Source: Cyanophora paradoxa
Taxonomy: Eukaryota; Glaucocystophyceae; Cyanophorales; Cyanophoraceae
NCBI GenBank assembly: GCA_004431415.1
Contig: QPMI01000470.1
Span: 417,379 to 481,378, forward strand
DNA: 64,000 nucleotides
Direction: 5' to 3'
Position numbers and translations under genes: made by a program. The notes beneath the pieces were generated by a model. It worked only from the letters and a program-made list of their open reading frames with translations, made no database searches and was not told where the DNA came from. The first letter of the stretch is position 1, and each line of letters starts with the position of its first letter. Positions 33,205 through 43,448 of this stretch are shown piece after piece.

Positions 33205-35696
33205 TTACACATCGATATCTGCGTCGAGGGGCAACGTTCCAACGCTGTCGCTGTCTCCGGCCTCGTGATCCTCGCGCCGATCGAGGCTGCACTCCGAGAG
33301 CGCGAGGCAGCCGCCGAACAGGGCGCGCGCCGTGCGGCCCAGGCGCTCCCGCTCGTCCTTGTCGTCGAAGAGGCGCCGGGAGGAGGGCGCGACCTCCAGC
33401 TTCAGGCGCAGGCGGCGGCGGAGGGGCGCGAGGAGGGGCAGGAGCGCCAGGTCCGCGTCGCGAGAGGCCAGGAAATGAAGCTCCAGGCGCCCCGCGGCCG
33501 CCAGGGCGCCGGCGAGGCCCCGCAGGAGCGCGGGGCGCTCGGAAGGCTCGCCCCCCTTCAGATCGGCCGCCAGAGTCAGGCCGGGCCAGGGCGGCAGCGC
33601 GGCCACCGCCCGTACCCCCGCAATCTCCGCGGACTGCGAGGGGGGCAGGCTGTGAGGGGGGGGGGGGACAAGGAGGAAAGCTCGGTACCCCCATTATGGT
33701 GCAGGAGTGCAGCTTGGGCCGCAGGCGCGCGACAACGTTGACAGCGTGTTCCAGGTCGCTCCGGTTGAGCGGTTGAACCTGAGTCGCAGGGTACGGTGGG
33801 CGACTCTTGCCATCGGGGGGGGGGGGGGGGGGTATAGCAGAGGAGAGGAGGTCCGGCGGGGGATACGGACCACGAGATCTACTGCGAGGCTCGGAAGCGA
33901 GGCCAGCGCGTCGGCGAGCGGCCGGGGATCGAGACTCGAGGAGATCCCGTAAATGCTGCAAAACAAAAGCGGCCAGCGTTCAATTGCGTACGTGGAAAAA
34001 GGGGTCGGCCGGGAATCGAACCAGAAGTAGGCTTCCTTGAGCCCTGTGAGCCGCTTGAGGGGCGCGGCATGGTGCAGAAACAACACCTGTCCGCGCCATG
34101 TCTGTAACCGGATTAGAGCCCGGAAGCGTGGAGGGGCCCCGGACGGATTCGAGCCGGACGCACCATCAGCGACAGCTTCTCGAGCCCCGTGAGCCGCCCG
34201 AGAGCCTCGAAGAAGCGCCCGGCGGCCTCGGGGCTCGAATTCACAGCGCCAGTCACGCCGCCGGTAATTTCCAGCACGCGGACGACCTGCACGGATCAAA
34301 TGATATCTGATCAGATCAGATCAGGTCAGATCGGGTCAGATCGGGTCACCTGCGGGGCGCGAGCGCAGTTGGCGAGCGCCTGCAGAGCGTCCGCGGGGCC
34401 GATGGCCGCGTCGCCGGCTTCATTGAACAGCAGCGAGCCCTGCGTCCACGTACCCCCGCATCGGAGGGGAAGGTCGGAGAGGAAAAGCCGCGAAGGCCGG
34501 TATCGATTCACATATGGAAGGTCGGTATCGTACCCCAGAGTAGAGGGCGAGCTCGAGGCGTTCGATGCGGGCCGTCGTCGGCTCAGTGAGGAGGGCCGGA
34601 GCCGCGCGGGGGAGGTGGTCGAAGGGTACGGTGATCCTCAGCGAGCGGAGCGCCGGGAGGAGCGCGGGGAGCGCCCGCGCATAGCTGGCGCCGACAGTGA
34701 ACGGAAGGCTGACGTGCTGGAGGCGATCGAAGGGCGCGAGGGCGGCGGCGACGGCCGAGTCGGCAGCGTCCCCGGGGCCGAGCGAGAGGATGTTGCTCCA
34801 GCAGAAGAAGCCTCCGTTCCTCCAAATGTCGCCGCCGAGCTCGAGCTGCCGACGGGGTACGCTGGATCAGCGAAGGCGGGGGAGGTGGGGGGAAGGAGGG
34901 GGAGGGAAGGGGGGATACGGAAGAGGGCGGCACTAGAATTCGATCGCGGCGGCGGACGTACCCTGGTCAGGTTCGGCAGCGCGCCGAGGGCTGCGAGGAG
35001 CGCCTCGATGCGGGGGTACATCGACTCGTGCGGCGGTCCGTGGTCGAAAATGTTCACCTGAGCTTCATCTTCCCCCGCCGTCGCCTCGCGGAACTCGACG
35101 CGCGCCGCGGCGATCGACGGCGAGGCGAGCGCGAGGCGCGACGCGATTTCGATCGCCGTGAAGGCCTCCTCGATCATTTCTTCGTAGCCGTAGGAGCTGA
35201 AGCGGAGGCGCAGGGCGCGCGCGCTGCCCCACGCCGCGAAGCCGGCCTCCGGGTGCAGCGAGGCCAGCAGCCCCTTCAGCTTCCGAATGCGACTCGCGTT
35301 GAACTGCTTGTGCTGGTCCGACACCGGTACCTGCCGATCCTTTTCGCTTGTTTCCGCCGCCGCCCGGATCTCCGCCTCGGAGGGCGCGAGGTCCAGCTCG
35401 TCCCAGACGATGGTCCGCAGGACGCCGCGCAGCCGGCGGCACACATGGTGCGGGCGGCACTGCGCCGGGTCGACGTCGTCAGAATGACCGGGTTAGCTAA
35501 ACACAGAGCGCGCGGCTCGATGGGAGCAGCGCACGATCAGGACGTCTCTCAGACCGATCGCGCGGACGATATGCGCCAGCAGCTCGTCGGGGAGAGCATC
35601 GAGGCGCAGCTCGACGCGCTCGGCGCTGCTGGCGGGGTTCGAGCTAGCGACTCGCGCCCGCTTGCGCTCCCGCTCTTGGGCGACCTCCATTTGCAT
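33205..35696 (-). CDS. F-box protein 2
   Basis: The first exon (ATG at 35696) has a basic leader and an F-box: VELRLDALPDELLAHIVRAI, LRDVLIVRCSHRAARSV. The second exon (about 35460-34975) continues CRPHHVCRRLRGVLRTIVWD, ELDLAPSEAE, LKGLLASLHPEAGFAAWG, then ESMYPRIEALLAALGALPNL. Further exon pieces lie around 34880-33650, with minus-strand GGGGTAC introns. The last exon, 33606-33205, reads PPWPGLTLAADLKGGEPSER, ALFGGCLALSECSLDRRE and ends DADIDV. The role is presumably substrate recognition in an SCF ubiquitin ligase. Middle exon joins are not resolved. The 5' end faces F-box gene 3, but the pair is now separated by a retrotransposon. Confidence 0.65.
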
Positions 35697-35814
35697 GTTC
35701 ACTCAATTTGGGGTCGACTCCCGGGACCTCGCGTGCCTGATCGGCTTGTACCGTACCGTACCCCCTGGCCGGCTTGGCGAGCCTTGGCCGGCTTGGCGCC
35801 GGCAGCCTTGGCTC
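35697..35814. promoter_or_regulatory. Left half of a split head-to-head F-box promoter region
   Basis: If the DIRS element (35815-48378) is removed mentally, this segment joins 48379-48437 and leaves only about 140 bp between the start codons of F-box genes 2 and 3. A shared promoter is inferred from geometry; no core motif is evident. GTACCGTACCGTACC near 35748 is a short tandem word. Confidence 0.35.
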
Positions 35815-35817
35815 GTA
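35784..35817 (+). repeat. 34-bp direct repeat flanking the DIRS element, left copy
   Basis: The sequence beginning TTGGCCGGCTTGGCGCCGGC and ending TTGGCTCGTA is identical to 48378-48411. It sits directly outside terminal repeat B2. It may be a target-site duplication or a pre-existing duplication used for integration. Confidence 0.85.
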
Positions 35818-35851
35818 CGCGAAGCAGGGGAGAGGCAGGACCAAGGCGCCG
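35815..35851 (-). repeat. Split direct repeat B2 of the DIRS element
   Basis: These 37 bp beginning GTACGCGAAGCAGGGGAGAG are identical to B1 at 36256-36292. In element orientation (minus) this is the 3' terminus. Confidence 0.85.
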
Positions 35852-35876
35852 TATACATAGGGTAGGGTCGGGTGGG

Positions 35877-36001
35877 AGAGCTCGAGGCGCGACGGCGCAC
35901 TCGGGGTACAACAACTGAAGAGGGGCGGGCAGTCGTGCCTCGGGTACAGCTGCTCTACGTCTACTCGCGGGTTGACCTAAGTAAACTACTTTACTATCAA
36001 T
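35877..36001 (-). repeat. Split direct repeat A2 of the DIRS element
   Basis: These 125 bp from AGAGCTCGAGGCGCGACGGC to TTTACTATCAAT are identical to A1 at 48254-48378. A2 is separated from B2 by 25 bp and from B1 by 254 bp. Confidence 0.88.
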
Positions 36002-36255
36002 CAACCCTAGCGAGTTTACTCTTAGCAATAGAGGGGTACACTCCCCGCAGTGCTGTGAGCTCTGCGTCGCTAGCATGGTCATATGCTAATCTAGTATATG
36101 CATACACAACTCGAAATGGGTGCCAAGAAGGGGACTGCCTCGGGCCTGTGAAAATCCTGAGCGTGAAACTGGGCTAGAGTCCGTAGCAGGCAGAGGGGTA
36201 CGTGAACTAGGGCTAGTTCGCAACACCTGTCCTGGGTACGGCAGTCTGGCCTAGG

Positions 36256-36292
36256 GTACGCGAAGCAGGGGAGAGGCAGGACCAAGGCGCCG
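36256..36292 (-). repeat. Split direct repeat B1 of the DIRS element
   Basis: These 37 bp are identical to B2 (35815-35851) and lie just 3' of the recombinase ORF in element orientation. Confidence 0.85.
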
Positions 36293-36363
36293 AGGCGGGC
36301 GGCGGCTGCGAAGTGGGCGCCGCGCGCTGGCACCCATGGAGAGAGGTGTGTGATGAATGAAGG

Positions 36364-37350
36364 TCAGCTGGAGGGCACTGCGGCTGGGGGCGCGTGGCTG
36401 CTGGCGAGGAGGAGGCCCCGCTGGCGGCGGACGAGCTCGGGGCGCGCACGGATGTACAGCTGGAAAGCGTCGGACCGCCAGCGGCCGAGGAGCTGGATAG
36501 CGTAGTCAGGGAGGCCGGCCTCGAACGCCGCGGTGGCGGCGCCGATGCGGAAGCTGTGCGGCAGCAGGGGGTCGGCTGCGTAGCCGAGGGCGTGGAGCCA
36601 GTTGCGGAGGGCGGCATGCAGCTCCGAACGGGTCAGCGGCTGGCCGGTGGCGGCATGTGCGAAGATGTAGGCGTCAGGGCGGGCGGGGCCCGTCCAGGAG
36701 AGGGCGAGGGCCTCGAGGGCGCAGTGAGCGCACTCCAGGCCGCCGACATGGGGAATGTCGACGTCACAGCCCTGGCCTCGCTGATCGGTCTTCGACTTCT
36801 TCAGGCGGAGGCGGGCGAAGCTCTCGCCCTCGTCCGTGAAGAAGCGGAGGTCGCGGCGCTGGAAGAGCCGGGCCGGGTCGGGCACAGGGAGGCGGACAGC
36901 ACAGACCTCGCTGCAGCGGAAGAAGCCGAAGAAGGCGGTGGAAAAGGCGGCCCAGAGGAGCCGCGTCTCAGGTGATGGGTGGGCGGCTGCATACTGGGCG
37001 AGGTCACTGAGCTGTCCGCGCGTGATCGGGTCGCGGCGGAGTTTGGGGCGAGGGTCGGCCACGCGGGCGATGCCCTCGAGGAGCCGGGCGAGGCGCGGCA
37101 TGGAGCCCCAGAAAGTGCTGAAGCCGGAGTCGACGTGCAGCGACTGCACGGCCGTGATGTACGTGCGGATGGATGGCGGGGCGACGCCGCCACGGCGGAA
37201 GAGGTGCGCCGCGAAGAAGCAGAGTGTAGCCTCCGACGCCGGCAGGACCGAGCCCTGCCTGTCGTGCAGACCCCGCTGGAGGCAGAACTCGATGAACTCG
37301 CGCTGCGGGTACGAGTAGCTCCTGCGGGTGCTGGCCGCTAAGCCGGACAT
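36364..37350 (-). CDS. DIRS tyrosine recombinase
   Basis: A single 328-residue frame starts at SGLAASTRRSYSYPQREF, a typical core-binding N-terminus. The catalytic residues of the tyrosine recombinase family are visible: Arg in FFRCSEVCAV, HSFR in LLPHSFRIGAATAAF, GRW in QLLGRWRSDAF, and the nucleophilic Tyr in FQLYIR. It would integrate the circular cDNA. The frame is intact. It overlaps the end of the RNase H reading frame by 13 bp in a different frame, as in other compact DIRS elements. Confidence 0.88.
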   Translation of the reverse strand: MSGLAASTRRSYSYPQREFIEFCLQRGLHDRQGSVLPASEATLCFFAAHLFRRGGVAPPSIRTYITAVQSLHVDSGFSTFWGSMPRLARLLEGIARVADPRPKLRRDPITRGQLSDLAQYAAAHPSPETRLLWAAFSTAFFGFFRCSEVCAVRLPVPDPARLFQRRDLRFFTDEGESFARLRLKKSKTDQRGQGCDVDIPHVGGLECAHCALEALALSWTGPARPDAYIFAHAATGQPLTRSELHAALRNWLHALGYAADPLLPHSFRIGAATAAFEAGLPDYAIQLLGRWRSDAFQLYIRARPELVRRQRGLLLASSHAPPAAVPSS

Positions 37351-39760
37351 GTAGAGGTGCGTGGCGAGGGCGGCAAGGGGTCGATCGACGGCCAGCAGGC
37401 GGGGGTCGGCAAAGAATCCGCTGACCGGTGCAGTCGGCGGAACTGCTCGATCTGGAGGCGGGAGAGGGGGTCGGCCAGGACGTTAGACAGGCCAGCGATG
37501 TGCGTGGCGCGAAACTCGAAAGAGTGGAGGACGGAAAGGGCATAGAGGGTGCGGAGGAGGGTGGCGAAGCCGGGGCGGGGGGAGTAGCCGTTGGCAATGG
37601 CAAGGGCAACCGGCTCGCAGTCGGTGTGGAAGTTAATCCGCCGGCGGTGCCACTGGGCCCCACGTGACGGCGGCGATGACGATCGCCATGAGCTCGCGCC
37701 AGGGCATGCTGGCAGGGATGTCGGGGTGGTCGGCCCAGGCGCCGAAGAGCCAGGCGTCGCCAAAGACGGCGCCAAAGCCCACGCCGCTGGCATCAGTCTC
37801 CAGGCGTAGCTCCCGCGAGTCGGCCCAGCGGGCTGAGGCGGGGAGGAGGCGGACGCCGTGCCGCTCGGCAAGCAGGAAGCGCCACCAACGGAGGTCTGCG
37901 TGGAAGCCGGGGTGGAGCGTGGCACGGTGGTGGTCCTTGCGCAGGGCAGAGATGAGACTCAGCACGCGCTGGAGGAAGAAGCGGCCGGGGGGAATGACGG
38001 CGGTGGCGGAGGTGAGGAGACCGGCGAGGGCCTGGAGGTCATGCCGGGTGGCGTGCCGCTTTCCCTCCCAGCTGCCGAGGAGCGAGACGAGGTCCTCGTA
38101 GCGGCCGGCCGAGAGGCGCGCCTCCATCGCGTCGGTGTCGAGCTCGATGCCGAGGAAGACGAGGCGGAAGGCGGGCCCCTCCAGCTTCTCCGCAGCCAGC
38201 GGGATGCCCAGGTGGGAGCAGATGGCCTGGAGGGCCTCCATCGACCGTGCACACTCGGCAGTGCCGGGGCGCCCGAGCACGAGGATGTCGTCGACGTAGC
38301 GCAGGAAGAGGACGCCCCCCCGACGGAGGGCGTGGTCGAGGGCCTGACCGAGGTCCTCGAACGTGCGTGGGGAGGAGCGGCCACCGAATGGGAGAGCCAT
38401 GTCGTAGTAGAAGTCGTACGCGCCGGGGCGGGCGGGATCCTCGGAGGGGAGGGCGGCACCCAGCAGCCAGTAGTCCTCCGGGCGGACCGGCAGGAGGCGG
38501 AAGGCGTCCCGCACGTCGGCCTTGCCCAGCTGCGTGAGCCGGCCCAGGGAGATGATGAGCTCGATCGCGTCTGCCACCGAAGGGGAGGTGTAGTGAAGGG
38601 GAGCATTGTCGATGCCGCGGTTGACGCTGAAGCCGCGAAACCGGGGATAAGATAGGTCTGTGATGCGCCGCCACTTGGGTGGGTTGGAGCGCTTCTTCGG
38701 CACGGCGCCGAGTGGCGAGGCGACGAAGGGGGCGAAGGGCGGATGCGGGAAAGGGCCGGCCATGCGTCCCGCCGCCCGCTCCTTGGCGACGTCCGCCCGC
38801 ACGGCGTCGAGATGTTCCAGCGCCGTGGGATGGGGCCTGTGGACCGCCGAGTAAGGCGGCCCGCGGTAGAGCAGAGGGAAGCCGCGGGTGAAGCCCTGGG
38901 CCAGGCGGGTAGCGAGCGTGGGGTCTGGATGGTCGGCCAGCGCGGCCAGAAGGTTGGGGAGGTGCACCGGCGTGGGCGCCAGTCCCGACGGGAGCGGGGC
39001 GCCGCCGACAGCACTCGTGGGGTAGGTCGGGACAGTCGTGTCGAAAGGGGGGGCCAGCGGTTGCTTGCGGATGCGCGTGTGCGCGCGGGCGCGCGTGCCC
39101 GCGGGCGCGGCGGCGTCAGCGACTGCGGAAGTGGGCCGCTCCGGAGTCGAAGAGGCGAAAGAGGACCCGGCGGGAATCGAGCGCGGGTCGGGAGCGTGGG
39201 CGGCGGCGCCGGCGGTCGCTGTGGAAACGGGCCGCTCCGGAGCCGAAGCAGCGAAAGAGGACCCGGCGGGAATCGAGCGCGGGTCGTGGGGGGGGTCGAC
39301 GGCGGTCGCCGTGGAAACGCGCCTCTCCGGAATCGAAGCGGCGGAAGTGGACCCGGTCGGACTCGAACTGCGGGTCTCGGAGACAACAGACACGACGTCC
39401 TGTCCGCTAGGCCGCTGGACGCAACGGCCCGGGACAGCGGACGCCGGTACAAAACCGGGTGCCCGGATGGGCGAAGCCCGGGGGGAAGATGCCGAGGGGG
39501 GGGCGATCGGACTTAGCCGCGGGAGGGCCGCGACCGAGACCGAAGGGGGCGGAGGCGGGGACGGCGGCGATGGGCGCACCGCTGCCGCCAGAGGGGGCGC
39601 CACCGCCTCCGGAGGGCTCCTATGATGCTCCGCGTCTGGCGCGCCGCAGGGAGCGGGAACTGCGGCCGCCTGCGGGGGGTGCTCAGGAAGGGCCGACGGC
39701 GCCGGCGCCGGTGGCGGTACGGCGCGCGCAGTCGGGGTGGTCCCGGCTGTGGCACTGGGC
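37338..39760 (-). CDS. DIRS reverse transcriptase-RNase H, one apparent frameshift
   Basis: After a Pro/Ser-rich linker the RT begins at HLDAVRADVAKERAAGRMAG and SPLGAVPKKRSNPPKWRRI. It includes GKADVRDAFRLLPV, DMALPFGGRSSPRTFEDLG, the catalytic YVDDILVLG, and LVFLGIELDT. RNase H follows (RLETDASGVGFGAVFGD, PWRELMAIVIAAV). Near 37660 the frame moves: the continuation (INFHTDCEPVALAIANGY, FRATHIAGLSNVLADPLSR) is in another frame to a stop at 37338. The break lies in a GGGGCCC run, so it could be a mutation or a base-calling error. No methyltransferase domain is seen, unlike animal DIRS1. The linker at 39130-39360 holds three copies of a roughly 90-bp repeat. Confidence 0.82.
39130..39375 (-). 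repeat. Three in-frame tandem repeats in the RT linker
   Basis: Units begin near 39133, 39229 and 39319 and share CGCTCCGGAGYCGAAG and GGACCCGGCGGGAATCGAGC, encoding repeated IPAGSSFA and PERPVSTATA phrases. Length differs because of a G run in the second unit. Confidence 0.8.
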
Positions 39761-40628
39761 GCAGATATGGCGCCCGAAGAAGCAGACGCCGTCGCTGACG
39801 GCGTTCTTGCAGATGCCCTGGTTGAAGCACCAACAGATGGCTGGGCTGACGCCGAAGTAGCGCGGGTCCTCGGTGTGCCAGACGGCGCCACGGTCGAGGG
39901 CATCCTGCACGGCCCGGGACCGCGAGCGGCCGGAGCCGGAGGCGGCCCGAGTGTCGCCGCTGGGCGCGGTGCCGGGCGGGGACGCGAGCGCGGCGACCGC
40001 CGAGGCCGCGGCGGGGCGCGCCGCGGCGCTGGCGCGCGACGCCCGGCCGCCGCCGGCCGGACGGGCGGCTGCATCGACGGCGGCGGCCGAGGCCACGATG
40101 CTGCCGGCGTGAAAGGGGAGGGGGCCCCCGAGCCCGAGCCCCCCCTCGGGCAGGCTGCGCGCGAGGAGAGCCATGCTGTGGTGGCCAAGGGCGCGGTACC
40201 GGCCGTCGGCGTCCTCGGCGCAGGCGAGGGCGTCAGCAAGGTGATGCTGCACCCACGGGAAGACCCGCTCCCACGGAAGCGTGCGGGCAAGGACGATGAT
40301 CTCGTACTGCAGCCGGGACAGGGCCTCGAGGCGGCGGCAGCGCTCCTCCGCCGGCAGCATGGTGTCCGTGGAGATCTGGAAGGCGAGGAGCTGAAGGCAC
40401 AGGAGGAGGTCGGGGAAGGCGAGCTGCTCGCGCTGTGTGCCGGTGCTGGACGAGGCGGAGTGCGCCTGGAGGACCAGCCGGCCCGAGACGGGGTCGAGGG
40501 ACACCGCGATGGCGTCCGCGGCGGAGGACGCGAGGCCCGACTGGGTGGCGGAGGGGGAGAAGACGGGGTCTAGAAAGAGCCTACGGAGCTCGAAAGGCCC
40601 CCCCGCCCGAATCGCCGATCTCTTGCAT
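39683..40628 (-). CDS. DIRS Gag-like protein with zinc-finger C-terminus
   Basis: The frame encodes an alpha-helical region (LLLCLQLLAFQISTDTML, EERCRRLEALSRLQYEI, LPWERVFPWVQHHLADAL), an Ala-rich linker, and a Cys/His cluster: CWCFNQGICKN, GVCFFGRHICAQCHSRDHPDC. That cluster is the usual nucleic-acid-binding end of DIRS/Ngaro Gag. The open frame lacks an ATG until far in, but an ATG at 40628-40626 in another frame reaches the same region across a seven-G run (about 40605). A one-base difference in that homopolymer would join them; I infer this is the real start. The 3' end overlaps the RT frame. Confidence 0.75.
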
Positions 40629-41182
40629 TAGCACACAACACAACTACAATGAGTTTCACATCGCCCAATAAATCTCTCCGACTAGATACTATCGAGGACC
40701 GTCGTATGCTGTGCTTTAGAAAGTACAAAATGAACGAAAGGTTTGAAGGTTTCGTGTCTAGATATCTAGCTAAGGAGGTTTCTACCTAATACTAATGATG
40801 TGGAAGCTAGCTGTATCGATTTCTAAACTAACCTAAACTCCCGGCTACGAGGTCCTATCTCTACAAAAGACTCCCAATCATGGTACGTCCGCCGCCAGCG
40901 CTGCCCAAGGGCCTCGCCGCGCCGTGTGCCAGGCTCCTCGCCAGCCCCAGTAGATTGGGCTACTGGCCGCCTCCTGCCGTCGCCTCCGCCGCCTCCAGTT
41001 GTTGGTGTTGCGTCCTCCGGCCCCGCCCCAGACCGCAATCCCCCGTGTCTCCCTCTAGCGCGGGCGCGCCCTTTTTGTGCCCACGCCCCAAGCATACCTG
41101 TTCGTATGGTCGTACACTTGCATGGCCGCCGAAGCCCGGACCCAGCCGTAGTCGTCTGGCGGGCAGCTCAGGTGTGAGAGGG

Positions 41183-43422
41183 CTAGGGTTTCCCCGCCCT
41201 GGTGGCGGGACTCGAGGCACCGCACTCCCTGCAGCGTTCCCGCTGCCGGGGCTCCGGATCCGCGCGCTTCCTGCGAGCGTTGCCAGCCGTATCGTCAGGC
41301 GGCGCGTCGGCCTCGCGGTCGCGCGCCCCAGTGCGCTTCGCCTTGGCGCGACGTTCTTTCATGACCTTCGTGATCCCGCACGCCTTCTCCCACTCCGCGT
41401 ACGCCTGGCATCTGGCGGCCCACGTTTTATGGGCCTGCTCGCCTATGGCCGTCGCCAGCTTGCGCACGACCTGGGCAGCTTTCTTGGCGTCCGGGACGGT
41501 CTCGCGGACCATGTCGGTGAGGCCCGCCGGGGCAGCCCCCGTAGCACGCACATCTGCGCCTGCCGTTCAGCCGCCGTGAGCGTCGGGTCGTTGACTCTCG
41601 TGACCTTCAGGGATCTGGAGAGCGCGTGTGGCACTGATCGCTTCTGCGCGCCTTCGAGGGCCTCGCTGACCGTCGCTGCGATGCGTGCTTCCGCAGCGGT
41701 GCGCGCCTCCGTCGCCACCGCGCTGGGGCAGGTGAGGACGTGCTCCAGCGTCTCCTCGGGCCCAGTCACAAGCCGGGGCCGGCCTTCGCCATCGATTTCC
41801 CGCGTGCTGCAGAGCGCACAGAGTCCTGCCGGGTTCACTTCGCTGTAGAGCTCGGGCGCGTCTCGCTTGCGGACGAGGGCCGTCGCCACCGTACCCATCA
41901 CGAGTTTCATGTGCGTACCCCGGAAGCAGTTGCTCTCCCGGCTCACCCCGACTCGGCGGGGCCCCATAGCCATCTGATCGTACACGGCCCCATGGTCCAC
42001 TGGCAGCCGTAGCCACTCCCCGGCCTTGAGCTGGTTCGTCCACGCGAAGTGCGTGTGGTGCGCGTGAAGCACAGCGGCGTGCCGCCGGGGGTCGCCTTCG
42101 ACTCGCCTGACTATCCCGGTCGGTCCCTCGATCGTCAGCACTGCCGGCATGCTGAACTCGGGCGGCAGGAAGATGTTCTCGTCCAGTTCCTCCTGTTCCA
42201 GGTGCGCGCCTTGATCGGCCGCTCTGTCGGCGGCGTCGTTTAGCTCGTGCATATCCTCGTCGCTGTGCGCCTTGACCTTGATAACCGCAGCCGGCCGCTG
42301 CCGATCCCGTCCCATCACCAGGGCACGGAACTTGGACCACGCGTACAGCTCAGCGCTGCACGTGTTCCGGATGTAGTCTCGCATGTGCATATCGTGCGCA
42401 TTCAGCACGAACTTATCGAACCATGTGCAGACGTTCTGACTGTCCGTGTGCAGGCGCACCCCCTGCGCCGCGAGCACGTCGGCGACGATCGCAGCCTGGA
42501 GCTCAGCCTTGTTGTTCTCTTGAAGCCCGCGCAGCCGGCCGACGTACGTGCCTGCCCATTCCGGGTGGTTCGCCACGGTCCCGTCCGGGAACTCGGCCGG
42601 ACTCACGACGCCGAGGCCGGCGTGCGCCCCTTCCGTCTGACCCTTCTTCAGGCTCCCGTCCGTCCATATCCACTGCTCGAGTTTGCCTGGGCGACGGCCG
42701 AGCTTCGCGAGTTCCGCCTCTTCGATCTGCTCCCAATTTGCCAGCATGTGCTGCCAGTAAACGGTGAGGGTGACCCCTTCCTGCGCCGCCCGGGAGTCCC
42801 AGTGGCGCGGCGCTCCGCCCGCGTAGTAGAGCTCGCTCTGCTCTGCTGAATCTGACACAGGTTGTGCCTCGTCCCGCGGCTCGGCGCCCGGCGTCGCCGC
42901 CGCAGCTACTTCCAGCGCGGCCTGCAGCTCAGCCTCGGCCTCCTGGCTCAGCTGTTCACGGAGGAAGCGCTCGTCACCATCCTGTACGGCTTTCACGCGG
43001 GCCTGGAGAAGCAGTGCCCTGCGTTTCTCGTCGTCTTGCGTGCGCAGGCCCGGGTCGTAGTACTCCAAGGTCGGTCGCAGGGCGACCTGCTTGCGCCCGC
43101 GCTTCGACATCGTCTCCTGCCCCGCCGCTACCGCCGGCGTCTCCTCCGTCGGTTCGCCTTCCAAGGCGAGGAGGGTATCCTCCTCCTCCCACCAGCCCTT
43201 CCCGTGCGCCCACGAGCCGTCGCACTGACTCATTTCGGGGCAGCGCGACGGAGCATTGCGCGTGCACCGGTCGTCATGGTGCCAGTACTGCTTTCCTGTC
43301 CCCTGCACTGCTGTGTACGTGCTCGTCTGCCCCTCTATTTCGGGGTGCCGGCAGTGACCGTCACACCGGCAGTAGAGCCCCTCTTTCTCCGCGTCGGGGT
43401 CCGCGCCCTTCGGCACCGGCAC
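41183..43422 (-). CDS. LINE RNase H and zinc-knuckle tail
   Basis: The 659-residue frame has Cys/His-rich segments (YCRCDGHCRHPE) and then a type I RNase H: WIWTDGSLKKG, LQENNKAELQAAIVA, LHTDSQNVCTWF and HELNDAADRAADQGA, giving the D-E-D-D set. A Cys-rich post-RNase H motif follows (LCALCSTREI, ETLEHVLTCPSAVA), as in many LINEs. Near 41550 the frame shifts and continues as LTDMVRETVPDAKKAAQVVR to a final RCRECGASS at 41183. Confidence 0.75.
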
Positions 43423-43448
43423 CCAGTGCTCCAGCAGGTACTCCGACG

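Noticed and set aside
36080-36115. Similarity of GTCATATGCTAATCTAGTATATGC to the start of 18S rRNA (GTCATATGCTTGTCT)
   Set aside because: The match is about a dozen bases and the flanking sequence does not continue as rRNA; it lies in the DIRS 3' region between A2 and B1.
39355-39430. tRNA-like A and B box words on the minus strand inside the DIRS linker
   Set aside because: No cloverleaf with a proper anticodon stem can be drawn, and the segment lies in the repeated, in-frame linker upstream of RT.
37633-40290. Single 885-residue ORF as one protein
   Set aside because: Its N-terminal 200 residues are a shadow of the Gag frame; recognisable RT sequence starts only after about 39680.
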